Shown here one piece after another: positions 11,806 to 24,041 of a stretch of 64,000 bases of DNA. The stretch spans positions 18,873,726 to 18,937,725 of the forward strand of contig NC_063437.1 in NCBI RefSeq assembly GCF_020379485.1, written 5' to 3'. Position 1 is the stretch's first letter; each line of letters begins with the position of its first letter. The translations under genes and the position numbers were made by a program. The stretch comes from Brassica napus (taxonomy: Eukaryota > Streptophyta > Magnoliopsida > Brassicales > Brassicaceae). Under the pieces are notes generated by a model. The model made no database searches. It was not told the origin of the DNA and saw only the letters and a list, made by a program, of their open reading frames with translations.

Positions 11806-13917
11806 CTACAAATGTGTTCTCCTTTGTTCTCCTTGATTGTTGATAGTAATGACTTCATGATTTACACTATCTTCCCCGTTTCTGCTTAGTTCCAATTTTG
11901 GTTGTGTTGATTCATCATTTAGCTGCGGCATGGAAGAAAATTCATAATCTTTTCCTTTGCCCCATATCACAAGGTAAAGTCCTGCACATATAACCGCCGC
12001 ACCAAGAACCCTGCCAAAGAAAAAAAATATTCAATGATAATAATTAAATTTCGTTATTTAAACTCGTGACTAATGTTGTTGTTTGGTATCTTGCTTACCT
12101 TCCCAGGTACATCTGCTCAGCAAAAATGACAGTTGACATAATCGCTACTATGATCATGCAAAGAGGACTAAAAGCTGTTACAAACACAGGGCCTCTGGTT
12201 TTCATCACCAGTCCTCCAACATAGTAAGCAATCGCCGAGCACACTATCCCCTGCATGTATCTTACATTGAAGTTGTAACTTGTAAACATAATTAACTTAC
12301 AAGACAGTCATTAACCACTAATTTACTGAGACATGTCTAAATCTTACACTGTAGGTAGATGTTAGAAGTTTAGTGTCCCAACCAATGGCCCACGCGCCAG
12401 GGTTTCCTTTCTCCATCACTAATGCCACGGCAGTTCCTTCTATTGTTCCCATCAAACATATCCATGCTGTGAGTGAGAGTTCAGCTGGATAAGTCCTCAA
12501 CGTGACAGCCTGGAAAAAAAGGATTTATCGTCAAAATATATTAACAAATATCTTATTTTATATAAAAAATCGTCTTACTTGGAGAATCATGAAACATGCA
12601 TAGCTGAAACAACCAATTGTGACCAAAACTGCGCCTTTGATAGCACTATGAATATCGGTCCCATCTGTGTTTTGTGCTGAGGCTCCTTTGGTCCAGAAGA
12701 GGTCTAGAACTGGACCTTTTACAAGAGTCATGATCATGGCTCCTCCAACTGTAGCCAATGTTCCAATCACCTTACCGGCGCTCCTGATGCACCTTAGTTT
12801 CACTCTTTCAAGGCCGAATATATAGGCAAGGACGAACGTGATTGCAGGTAAGACATTGTACATGGCTGTTGCAAATGTAGCCGTTGTATATTTCATCCCC
12901 AGGTAGTATAAGTTTTGATCGATCACTGGCCTATTATATTTCAAAGACACATGATAGGAAAAAACAAATCAGTCTCAAGTAATAGAAGAGACATGTGGGA
13001 GGAATGAAGATGAATAAAATGAGATATTACTCAAGTAAACCAAGAAGTGTGATCTTGAAGAATATCATTAACGTCATCTTAGGTCTCACCTTCCTGTTTT
13101 TTTTTCAACATCATAATCCATTAAATACATTAGAAAGGACAATTAATTTTTCAACCGAAAAGACAACATTCTCAACATAAACATCATAAGCAACAAGGTA
13201 TATTAGAAAGTTGCACACTTATTTTTCAACCATAAAGTTGCACATTAGAAATGTGAAATACTCTTCAAGAATGACGGTAACAGAAGCCACAGAAAACCAA
13301 AGATAGAATCGTTGCAAGTGTTTTGTCCTTTAACATATGACTGACCCCTTCTTATCGTATAACTACGTCACAAGCCTCAATCTTTCTTTTTGGTACTTTT
13401 CCTTTCAATTCACTAAACGTCTATGCATAATTCACAAATAAAAGATCGATCATTTTAAAAAAAACGGATAACAATTGTTTCATTATTTAAAATAGAATCT
13501 GTTTTGTTTATCAAGGTCACAATTGTTTGCTTCTCCACTTATAATGATTAACAGGTATCAAAACATGGAAACAAAAACGTTAAAGACTGGTAATGCAAAT
13601 TCGATTTCCAAAATAGATAAACTAAAATGATATTCTATTATCATGGTCTTGAAACTACAAACCGTTGAACTATGTTTGTCAAATAAACTATTCTAAAGAA
13701 GGGAAAGTAGAGAGTACTTGTCGAAATATAAGGCAAACGGGGCCATAACCACGGTAGCAACGGCATGACGGTAAACAACAAGGACGTAATTGCTCATGCC
13801 TTTGTTTAAGACAGCTTTTGAGAGAATGTCCATTCCTGCTAGTCCTACTTGCAACAATACCATTGAAATGAATGGCCTTGCCTTCTCCATACAACCCCTA
13901 TTCTTTACTTCCTGCAT
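11806..13917 (-). CDS. UMAMIT/WAT1-related (nodulin MtN21-like, EamA) transporter, copy A
   Basis: Membrane transporter of the drug/metabolite (EamA) superfamily; plant members move amino acids or auxin. Six exons in minus-strand order: 13718-13917, 13031-13093, 12579-12930, 12348-12509, 12099-12250, 11806-12010; 1134 nt, 377 aa. The N-terminal helix has the family ILLQVGLAGMDILSKAVLNKG-type segment, then YRHAVATVVMAPFALYFDKK. The middle carries DQNLYYLGMKYTTATFATAM and GGAMIMTLVKGP. The second EamA half has YPAELSLTAWICLMGT and GPVFVTAFSPLCMI, ending in CAGLYLVIWGKGKD and an acidic cytosolic tail. About ten membrane helices are expected. Introns sit at the same places as in copy B at 24 kb, so the two are tandem duplicates. 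In Arabidopsis this position holds At2g37450/At2g37460 (UMAMIT13/12, from memory). The substrate cannot be inferred. Confidence 0.93.
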
Positions 13918-14050
13918 CCTAGCTACTAACTTAAGATCAACAATCTCCCTCTTTCTCTGATTTGATTATATTTGAGAGTAGTAGCAATAGAGATATGGTG
14001 AGGTTTGTTCCAGTTGAATGATTTGTTATGATTGTCATGGTTTATCTCTC

Positions 14051-14058
14051 TTTATATA
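14051..14058 (-). promoter_or_regulatory. TATA box of transporter copy A
   Basis: TATATAAA on the minus strand, about 135 bp upstream of the ATG, followed by GAGAGATAAACC. Copy B has TATATAAGAGAGAT at the corresponding place, so this core promoter is conserved between the duplicates. Confidence 0.65.
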
Positions 14059-14059
14059 G

Positions 14060-16223
14060 GGCCAACGACAAAAGAATGTGATGTGATGTGATTATTCTTC
14101 TCCCTATACTTATACGTATATGTTAGTGTATATATTTATTATAGAAGTATGTGTATAAAGTTGGTATACCCTACCCTGAATTTACGGGGCCAATATCTCT
14201 ACCTTATCAACTGAACCAAAAAAGATGCACAAAACAGTCAATCTACACATTTGAGAATACGTATTTGATTTTCACATAGCCTAACTAAATAAACAAAATT
14301 GCTTGGTGCTGTGGATTCCCATATTTAATCGAACTCGAATGCACGATTCATTTTCCTGAATCTTAAAACGTATAATTATGGAAGTAGACATTTGGTTCTT
14401 CACTATATACCCATTGTCATGTCAATTACCATACATGTCTTCCTCATAAAAATGCACTGTTATTTTATCAACATAAGGCCAGGCCCATCCTTATGCATGT
14501 TGTTTTAGGACAAAATCATAATGTTTGTAGAGTTAATTTTAACTCCTCTCTATGATGTAACCAGACAATGTTTAATTCGTTATGAAAATAAGTTGTGTTT
14601 CAGAAAAATAGAAAATAAAGCCATTGTTGACGTAAAAGCAATAATGCTTTATTCAATATTTTTGTTTATTTAGAAATAATAAAAAAATTAAAATTTTGTG
14701 AACTGCTTGACAAAGTTTGTAGACAAAACGGTGAGGCTCAAATTACTATCACCATTTTGTCCCAAAACCAAGTGATCAGATTTTTTTATTAGTTCATATT
14801 TTTTTTATTCTTTGACACAAACAAAAAACAGTTGCACTTGATGTATTACAGTTTGATTGAATAAATTACATTCATTCAAAAAAAAACAGAAATTTAAATG
14901 GTCACACTGGTTTTTACTGTTCTAGTTATGGCTGAAATTTTTCGTATTATAAATTTTTGCGGAGTTTGGATAGTTTATGTAAGGTCGCCTAACTCCAGGA
15001 GAGGGGTTCATGCATCGGGTTCTTTCTAATACTTTGTTCTATAAAAGTATAAACTATATATGTAAATGATTAATGAGTCACGAACTCACGATAAACCAAC
15101 ACTGTTGGGTAGAATGACTACTGGTTAGATTTTTGCTTTCTATCAAGTTTCTTTTAATTTAGTTCATGGAATATTTGTTTACGTAAGTGCGTATAATTGC
15201 CAATATTTTGGGTCCTTTGCACTGTTCCCACTTTGCCACTTAATTAGTTTCTCGTGGAATCACTTTCATTATTTTCTTTGCATATACATTAGTTTTGTTT
15301 TTTTTGAAAGGGAATGGCATATATATCAAAAGAAAAAAAAAAGGAAGGACCGGTTATTTATCACTAAAATGTTTTTGATTCATTATTCTACACTTGGCAG
15401 ATGAATATGTATATAGAATGATCTAAGGATCGCAATAAATAGTACACATATTTCTACATTTTTCACATTTCTACATTTTAGTATTTCATTATCATCTTCT
15501 TCATAGTTATTGGCTCTAAACGGGGCAAGGAACAACAACAACAACAACAAAAAGCCATCGAAACCTCTAAGCTTAGAATTGAGACTTAATTTAAGTCAAA
15601 CCAATGGACTGTTTTTTGTTATATATTAGTAAACCTTGGTTGAGGCATGATAACGGTTCACACATGATGCAGTTTAGAGGCATTTTCATATAATATAAGT
15701 CAAACGTAGAACTATAAGTGTCTCTAGGATAAAGCATCGTTCATGTGAGCTGTATACGTTGGGAAATATTCTTCGGGTGAAAAAAATTGTGGTGGCCTTC
15801 CGAATAGCTTCTCTCCGTCCTAAAGTTTGATCTGTTGGTTCGATTCACCATGTGCCCCTATGTAGCTGATCACTCTCCTATAAAAAGATCACCCCCAAAC
15901 GGCAAACGATGAAATCTCTAAATATACAATTTTATAAATTAGTTAAAATCATAAAGTAAATAACTTAACATAAAAAATAAGCATATTCAAAAGTCACTCG
16001 TAATTATCATTTTATTAGTCTTTTTTTTGTCACTATATCATTTTATTTGTCAACAATAATGAAAAATGGAAATATTTTTAGTAGTGAAATGACGTCACTT
16101 GTTTCTTCACTGGGTCTAAATTTCTAGTTGAAAAGAATGGACTCTTTCAACGTTGAATCATGCCACAACATACATAAATAATATATGTTAATATATATGT
16201 TACTTACTATATGCGGTAATTAT
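14060..16223. other. Non-coding AT-rich spacer upstream of transporter copy A
   Basis: No coding frame recognised. Contains a short (CAA)n microsatellite at about 15534-15551 and poly(A)/poly(T) tracts, but no complete element that I can delimit. Confidence 0.5.
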
Positions 16224-16821
16224 ATATTTTTTTTGTGCAAACGATTTCATTAAACTTAAACAATATGGAAATACAGAAGCCACAACCACATCAAAGCTAC
16301 AACATGGAAGGGAAACAAACATGATAGGTTCAGAGGAACTACACAACAAAGTACAAATTCCTCTGAGATAATTGGGAGGGGGGGGGGGGGGGGGGGGAGG
16401 GGGAAAGGTTGCGAGAATCCAGAAACACATTCAGGAAGCTAAAACCGTTGTCCGAAGCTGTAAACAAAACACCATCAACCGCCAAGTCATAAGCAATCAA
16501 AAGCCAGTCCCCAAGGCTTCCGTATGTTGAGATTTGGGGGGAGGTAGAACTGAAATCAACTTTCTTTAGACCCAAGACCATGACATGGTCATAAAACGCT
16601 CCCAAGGTTAAAACCAATGCTGAGCTTATCAAGACTCGTTCCATAAAGGAGGAGAAAAATACTATCATGAACGCACGAGACGTCTCACCTCTCTTGTAAA
16701 GGGAAAATGGAGGAGTGATTCTCTCTCTCAAAGGAGAGGATGATAATAGTAACGTATGCATATGAAACAAATCTTATTCACATAATTTTAATTTCAGTTA
16801 GACCAAAACCTTAACGTGCTT
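16224..16821 (-). mobile_element. Probable retroposon fragment with 20-G run
   Basis: The left end is a T tract followed by GTGCAAACGATTTCATTAAA, the inverse of a typical LINE-related 3' end with poly(A). GTAATTATA occurs at 16215-16223 and 16822-16830, a possible 9 bp target-site duplication. Inside, 16378-16397 is an uninterrupted run of 20 G. A 143-codon minus-strand frame (16339-16770) crosses this run as polyproline and resembles no known protein. I treat it as non-coding. Family unknown. Confidence 0.45.
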
Positions 16822-16830
16822 TGTAATTAT

Positions 16831-18689
16831 AAGAGCCAATAGTAGGCGTGCAAGATAACATTGGGGATTTTAAATAGACATCTTCTTTTCCCTTTCGGGC
16901 TGGCAAAAAGTAAGATTCCTTGTGGTGCGCTGATTTTTATCCTTTAAGAAAAAAGACAAGAGATTAAGGATGGATTAATTGCAATTATTTCAAGGAAAAA
17001 TTTATAGATCGCTAGTTCTATTATTAAAAGTAAAGTATGATTTTGGTGCAAACCCTTTCACAAAAAAAATGTATGATTTTGGTGAACCTCTTCTTTCCAA
17101 CAATTTTATACTTTATTTTTATAAATATTCAGTGTTTTATACAAAAATCCGGATGATCTAATGTGTGGTTAAAAGTTCTATTGTAAAGTCCAAGTCTATA
17201 ATATCTACTAGATATATATGTGGACGTACGATACGAAACCGCATATTTAAGGCTGTTTTGAAAGCTCCAAATTGAATGTAGTCATCGAAAGAAAAAGGTG
17301 AAGAATGGGATCCATTGATTATATGGTCAAAGATACAACAAACGAAAAGACGTGATGATCGTCTTCTTCTGATCAAGTTTCCCTATTGCTCCTTTTCTTT
17401 TAACTTGCTTCTTTCGCATTATTGTCTCTTTTTTTTTTTTAACACAGCATTATTGTCTATTGCTTTTGGGCGATCTTCATTTTAATACATATGGGTATTG
17501 TCTTTTCATTAAATACTTTCTCTTTATCAGAAACTATACGACGAATCGATTATAAGTTTTTGTGTTCTTTCAAGAAATAAAGAACATCTATTTAGGGGAG
17601 TTCTATTATATATTTTCTTGAATATCATTAGAAATGAGATGGATTTGCTCGTAGATCTCCAAATTTTTGTTAAGATCCCATTATAGTCCCTATATGCATG
17701 ACTACGTTAAAAACAGGCCTCCGTTCTCTTACTCCCAAACATTATGGATACATTACATTAAAATAGTTCTCATCTCAATATATACTTATTATCTACATTA
17801 TCCACATTATTTTATACACAAGTGCATCAAGACTATTTATTGAGCATGATTGTATATGGAGGGCATGCTTCAGTGTGATTAAATATGGTGTTATTAGAAT
17901 CAGAACTCATATGAAAGGACGGATAATTCTCATACGAAAAAGGATGAATAATTCCCTTTTTCTAAGTAGTGAAGAAGTAGATTTGGATGGTGGTGGTTTT
18001 CGTCTCGGTTTTGCTCTCGTATCTGGTCCTTTTGGTGGTGGTTCTTCCGGTTTTCGTGGTGACTCGGTGGTTCGTTTCTACTATGTGTGTCGATGGCCCT
18101 TTTATTTTTCTTTATGTTTTTTCTATTTTTTATTGTAGTAAAACACGGAAAAATATATTTTTTTTTTATCAGAAGGAAAAATATTTATTAAAGCCTTAAA
18201 AAAAGAAGAGAAATGTTGATGGTAGCTGTTTCAGATATGGAGATAATAACTTCCTCATTCTGTTTCTTTTAATTTTAAAATTTTTTGTTTGTTTTAGATT
18301 AATTGATGTTTATACAAAATTAAATGTTTTTTCTGCATGTGACCATTTTTATTCTTCATTATAATTTTTATTAGTTGAATATCTATAGTTATTAATTTCT
18401 TATGCAAACTAGATAAATTGGATAGAAGTTAGTAATTTTTCAATCGGAATACAAAAACCTTAACATCGTTTATAAAACAGAAAGAGTATGAGATTCACTG
18501 TGAGTTTACTCAAAACTTCTCTTTATAATATCGGGAGAAGTCTCTGCTATATTCTCAATTTCTCATAGTTATTTATATATCATAAAAGTGATAAAACACT
18601 AAAGAAACTAGTTTCCGAAATTTGAAGTTACTTAATATTATAATCCAAAAGATGAGGGAGTAGTATAGATGAAGTTAGTAATTAAAATA
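16831..18689. other. Non-coding spacer
   Basis: No convincing gene. Contains short retroposition footprints at 17416-17458 and, more weakly, 18147-18184. A TGGTGGTGG-rich stretch at 17985-18060 gives a chance open frame with no recognisable domain. Confidence 0.5.
17416..17458. repeat. Ultra-short retroposition footprint
   Basis: A perfect 12 bp direct repeat GCATTATTGTCT (17416-17427 and 17447-17458) flanks 19 bp made of a T13 tract and AACACA. Confidence 0.55.
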
Positions 18690-19690
18690 TGTAGGTAAAA
18701 AATGATATTTTTTTTACTAATTAAAAAGATGAGAGAAGACGAAGATGTGTGAGATATGGAGAACAGATCTAAATGAAGTAGTTGGTGGTAACTGGTGGGA
18801 ACATTACACTGGAGGGTGTCTGTCGATATAAAAACGGTGTAAGTCGACTCAGACATCAGTCTTATCACCACTTGCAGCTTTATTTTTTCGGTGCGTTCTT
18901 CATCGGATTTAAGTAATATCCGTGCTTCTTTGCCATATTTATAATCACCACGCATTATCGTAATTTTATCAATAATGAAGAGTTCTAATCATGACACGAG
19001 ATATTCTTCATATATTATTTTGTAGCACTAATCATAAGAAGGCGCATTCGTATTTTCCTCGAACTTTTTGAAAGATATATAGATTCTTATTGGTTTATTC
19101 GCATTGATCATCGAATTTATTTACTTTTTTCATAAAACAGAATAAAAAGGAAATGCATACTGTTTGAAAGTAAATTATGCTAATGATTTAAAATATATAG
19201 AATCAGGAAAAAAAAATAGAGGATTAGGAGTTGCAAGTACGTACGTCTTGATCTGGGAACCATAAAGCAGAGAGTAGGCATCACTTATATATGCAATGTG
19301 ACAAAAAGTACAGGGTGAACCCATTACATATATCCGAAGATGTGCAATTCATTTCCAATCACATACCGAAAGAAGTATATATCGACAATCCTAAACTGTA
19401 GTATGCTTCCAAAAAACTTAGATATGGAGATATGCATCAGTCATATTTGATAGTAAGAGTTATGGATTAAATTAGAGACTAGAAAATGTTCCTTTTTTTT
19501 CTTCTCCTTCGCAGGTTACATTTTTAAGAACAGCAACACACTGATTTATTTCAGTTACAAAAAAAAACACACTGATTTATTTATTTTTTTGCGTAGCTTG
19601 GGACGTTCCAGCAGAGAGATCAGGTTGGTTGATCTTGATTGTTATCGCTATCCACAAGGAATCTAGGTAAATAAATTTGACAAAAAAAGT
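18690..19690. repeat. Non-coding block duplicated at 28.7-30.8 kb (copy 1)
   Basis: Several islands here recur in the same order at 28690-30790: AGACATCAGTCTTATC with GGTGCGTTCTTCATC (18850-18905), AACAGAATAAAAA..GGAA with TGTTTGAAAGTA (19136-19175), TTAAGAACAGCAA (19525-19537), and TTGCGTAG..GTTCCAGCA with TTGATCTTGATTG (19590-19642). Both blocks lie upstream of a transporter gene copy, so they belong to the same tandem duplication. Neither copy has a shared open reading frame, so the conserved islands may be regulatory or an untranslated transcript. Confidence 0.6.
19535..19582. repeat. Ultra-short retroposition footprint
   Basis: A perfect 17 bp direct repeat (19535-19551 and 19566-19582, AACACACTGATTTATTT) flanks only CAGTTAC plus seven A. 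This is a plus-strand poly(A) tail with about seven bases of element. Confidence 0.7.
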
Positions 19691-20001
19691 TTCTTAGAAA
19701 TATATGTGTATGGTTCCTGTAAACTATATATGCTTATACTTTTAGGCATCAGCGAGGATTAGAAGGACAATTATAGTTTTAGAACAAATATATTACATGT
19801 AAATAATATCAAGAGACATATCTTTTTAATTACCGTAATAAATTAATTTTCAAGACATTAAGAATAGCATGGTCCATGCGCAAGGATGACACCCACAAAT
19901 CAAAAAATTGTCTAAACTTTAAACCATTTAACAAAAAAGAATATATAGTTGATATTTCAAGAATCATGAGTCAAACTTAACTCTAGAAGTTAGTTTAATA
20001 A

Positions 20002-21075
20002 TCTATATTATTACTATTTGAAATCTAACTTTCAAATTTGTCATGCTTTTCATAATTTTAGGCTTACTCATATTTTATGTTTAATTATTATTTTTAATAA
20101 ATAATTTAAGTGATTTAGATGATAACTTATCATTATCTTCAGAATAATTAAAAATATAATGAAAATATAATAGTTAAATTTATATTATATTGAAAAATAC
20201 CCTAGGATAGCACTAAAACAATTTCTATCACAAATATAGACTCTAAGAATCAAATATAGTTAAATAAAAAAATTTATTTTTTATTTTTTTATTTTTTTTA
20301 TTTTTTATATATCTAGGGTATTAGTGTTCTTTTACCTATAAAATGAAACATTTTGGTCATTTTCCTCATTCTGGTCTATTTTGTGACCAAAACATAAAAA
20401 TTGTTTATTTATGAGAATTGTCCTATTATATTTACTTTATTAATAATAAAATAATATATATGTTTATATAATATTTGGTTAGTAATATTAAACCAACTCT
20501 GTTTTAATATATATATCACATAAGATAGAATGATCATATATCTTTTAAGATAAATTTCTCACAACAATCAAAATCACTCATTGTGATAATTTCTGAAAAA
20601 ATATTAGCAAAGAATTCAAAAATACCTATAATATTATTTGCGAAGAGATTTTTGGCTCTCACGTTAAAAGTTAGAGCGTTTTAAATCTATATTACACTTA
20701 ATAAATAATTAAATTATATTTTTATATAATTACCCATAAATTAAAAACAATTTCACGAATTTGATAATCATCATTATTTAAAAAGATTTTATATTATATT
20801 ATCCAAAAAATATTTACATCATAATCTTTTGAATATTTTAAAAATAAATATAAATCCACGTATATAGTTTATGTATATATGAATGTTTTCAAGTTTATTT
20901 TACATAATAAAAATATTTCAATTAAATTGTATTTAATTTTATTAATATTTAATTAGTTATTACATATTTCAAAAGCATGAAAATAATTTATTCTAATAGT
21001 TTTTGAATTGATAATATATCCATTTATAAATTTTTGTAAAATTATTAAGACCGCAAGTGCGGCCAAAATACCTAG
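20002..21075 (+). mobile_element. Non-autonomous Helitron (1.07 kb)
   Basis: The left end starts TCTATATTATTA directly after an A. The right end has a CCGCA/TGCGG hairpin (21051-21062), then 9 nt, then CTAG (21072-21075) followed by T. These are the defining Helitron ends: 5' TC, 3' hairpin and CTRR, with A-T target. It has no Rep/helicase ORF and is AT-rich inside. A block at about 20205-20425 with GATAGCACTAAAAC on one side and AGAATTGTCCT on the other looks like an older nested DNA-transposon fragment. Confidence 0.75.
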
Positions 21076-24035
21076 TTTATACTTTTAATTAAGAAGGAGT
21101 AAGAAGATATAATTGATACTCCAAGAATTATTTTGAGTAGAAAATTTTTTTTGATAAATCTTATCGTCTGATTTGGTCAGCCCTGGAAAGAACGCATTTA
21201 GTGCTACAGAATTGACTGGCTACCACACTGCATGATCTGACTTTATAATACCTTCCGACTAATACATGGGTGAACCGATCATATGTTATGATCTACCATG
21301 TAAATTACTTAGGCCAAAGCCCAAGCCCATACTGGATAGTAACGATAATTTAGTTCCCAAAAAGAATCGAATCTAAAACCGATGTGGATACACACTAAAC
21401 TTCAAAAGATTATCACTAAGCTACTACAACTTGATTATTTTACTTTTAGTAAAATTTAAGTCTTGTAGAAGTTGGTTGCAAGTACCGCATCATAAGACAA
21501 GATAATGATTCCATATTCATCTGCAAGAGCTGGGCCCTTAGAATTTGGCACAGCCTAGGAATAAGAAATACAGTGACATCCTTAGAAAAACTCACCTGCA
21601 AAAATAAGTTGGAAAATACTCTCGTTCAGAAACGCGTTGGGCGCTAGTCGGACGGTCAGGTTAGACCTAGCGCCTAAAGAGAAAATCGGAAATTATGCGG
21701 AGCGGAATTTTTATATTGTTTATTATGTTATAAATCATGTTAATCTTTAATAGTGTATTAATATCAATACATTTTCATGTTTAAGATTGTATAAAACACA
21801 CAAAAAGAATATATAAACTTAATATTAATGTAATTTTCATCAAAATTATGAATAGAAATTTATAAAATTTTAGATCAAATAAATAAATAAAAATATTATT
21901 AAAGTTAAAATAAAAATAAAAAATAAAAAAATAGATTAGGTGGCTAGACAGTCATTTAGATGGTGTAGATGGAGAAAATCAAATATCCGATTTTTTAAAC
22001 CGATTTGGCATAAATTGGAGAGAAAGAGTGATGCGTAACGGCTAGGCGGCCTATTTTTAGAACAGGGGAAAATACCAAACATGTAGGGGGAAGTATAAAT
22101 ATTCTTTCGTTTCTTCCATATCAACCTTGTCCCCCATTAGAATCTTATTGACATTATCTGATCGCGTCCTGGCCAATGTTACGGATCTAATTCCTGATGT
22201 CTATTCATAGTAAAACGAAAATATATATTAAAAAAAAAAGGAATCATAGTTAGTTGATAAGAATTGCTAACTAATCATAACAGAAGTAAGAAAAACATGG
22301 TAAAACTAACATAGAGAAAAAGAAGGAATCATAATGGAACTAAGAAAAAAATATAATTGGTTGCGAATGTTTCTTATTGTTGCATAATGGCTCAAAAACT
22401 CAAATTCCTCTAAAACAACCACCAGAGACGCAAGTGTTCAAGAAAACATCCATTAAGACCAAATCTTCAATGGAAATCAATATATATCAACATAGACAAA
22501 CTACAAGAACTACAAGTCTACAAGCATGCCAAAAGTGTGGTGGCCTATTGGTTAGTGCAAACTATTGATTCTATTGTGCTCTAGGTTCATACTCTTTTAG
22601 GAATTAGATGTATGTTTTACATCGCAATAATCAACCGCGCCTACTACCAACTACCAGACCATGAAAAAATTATCATGTTGGACCTTCATTTCAAATTATT
22701 ATAAAACTACAACAATCAAAAAGTCATTAAAAAGTTTAATAGATCCTACAAAGTACAAACCGCTGGAAACACGTCGAAACAAAAGTTGTAGTATAAACGG
22801 GCTGTTAATATCTATGGGCCTTGACCTGACTTGGAAAATGCATAGGCCGTATTTAATGTTAAATTCATAGACCTCGTTGTAACAGAGGATTTTACCATGT
22901 GTTTTTCTATGCTATGCGCAGACATAATAATTTAAAAATAGTTTTACATTAATTTTTACTTACTTAATTTTATTAAATGTTAAAAATATGAAGTAATCAT
23001 TTGCAATCGATATTTTATTTAGTCTATAAAATTTTAGTCTCCACTGGCATTTAGTTCAGATAAATAAAATTTATTTTGTTTTTCTGAAATAAATTGTTTA
23101 TACATTTTTTATTGTTGTACTATAATGATTAACAGTTATATTACATTTTTAAAATAACTTATGTCATCATCTTCTTCTTAAAGTGATTTTACACTTAAGC
23201 AATTAATTGGTAAATAATTTATCTGATATTATTTAAAATGAATGATATAATTATTTAAAAGCAACAGTATATATTTAAAAACAAATTGTAAAAGTAGATA
23301 AACTTTGTAGATCTAAAACATAAGTAGTTTGCATAGAAGTTTTATTTTCAGAATAAAAATACTATAAATACTATTTACATATGTTTATCTGTATTTTATT
23401 ATTTTATATCTTAAACATGAATTATAATACCATGTATATATTATATTTAATAAAATCACAAACATGAGCGTTATACAAAATAATTTATCATAGAATTTAA
23501 ATATAATAAAAATACATTTGTACCATTTACAATTCTCATTTGAAATATTGAAAATATATAAAATTCCAATAAACAAATGAATATTTTTTAATTCTTTGTT
23601 ATTAATTTGTTCATTTTGCAAGTTTATAATAAATCATATCTAATATTTCAATTATTTATTTATGTTTTATAAATACGGTAAAGGCTATATACTTACTATC
23701 TTAGATTTTTATTTATATAATTGAATTATGTCACAATTAATTTTATGCCATGTTATAAATAAGAAAGATCCATGTCACATTTGTTTGTTAGCCATGTCAT
23801 TATTTGTTTTAGAGTGATTATAATGATGACACATATACAAATCACTTGGTAAATAATGTCTAGGAGATATCTTTGAAAAAAATAAATAAACAAGGATTTT
23901 TTTTTGTAACAAAATAAACAAGGAAATCTTTTATCTTTTTTGAGCAAAAAACAAGGAAATTAAAACTATTAATTTTCAAAAGAATCTCAACTTATGAAAA
24001 TCTGTTGTTCCATATAATACATTTGTGTTGATAAT
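21076..24035. other. Non-coding spacer with an uncertain repeat at 21630-22055
   Basis: No gene recognised. GGGCGCTAGTCGG (near 21638) and CGGCTAGGCGGCCTA (near 22040) are partly inverted GC-rich motifs bounding about 420 bp, and may mark a degenerate DNA transposon. A short poly(T) footprint occurs at 23884-23924. The rest is AT-rich without structure I can support. Confidence 0.4.
23884..23924. repeat. Ultra-short retroposition footprint
   Basis: AAATAAACAAGGA at 23884-23896 and 23912-23924 flanks TTTTTTTTTGTAACA, about 15 bp. A third related copy (AAAACAAGGAAAT) follows near 23947 after another T-rich stretch. Confidence 0.5.
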
Positions 24036-24041
24036 GTTGAG

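Noticed and set aside
16339..16770. 143-codon minus-strand ORF
   Set aside because: It crosses the 20-G run as polyproline, has no recognisable domain and lies within a retroposon-like segment.
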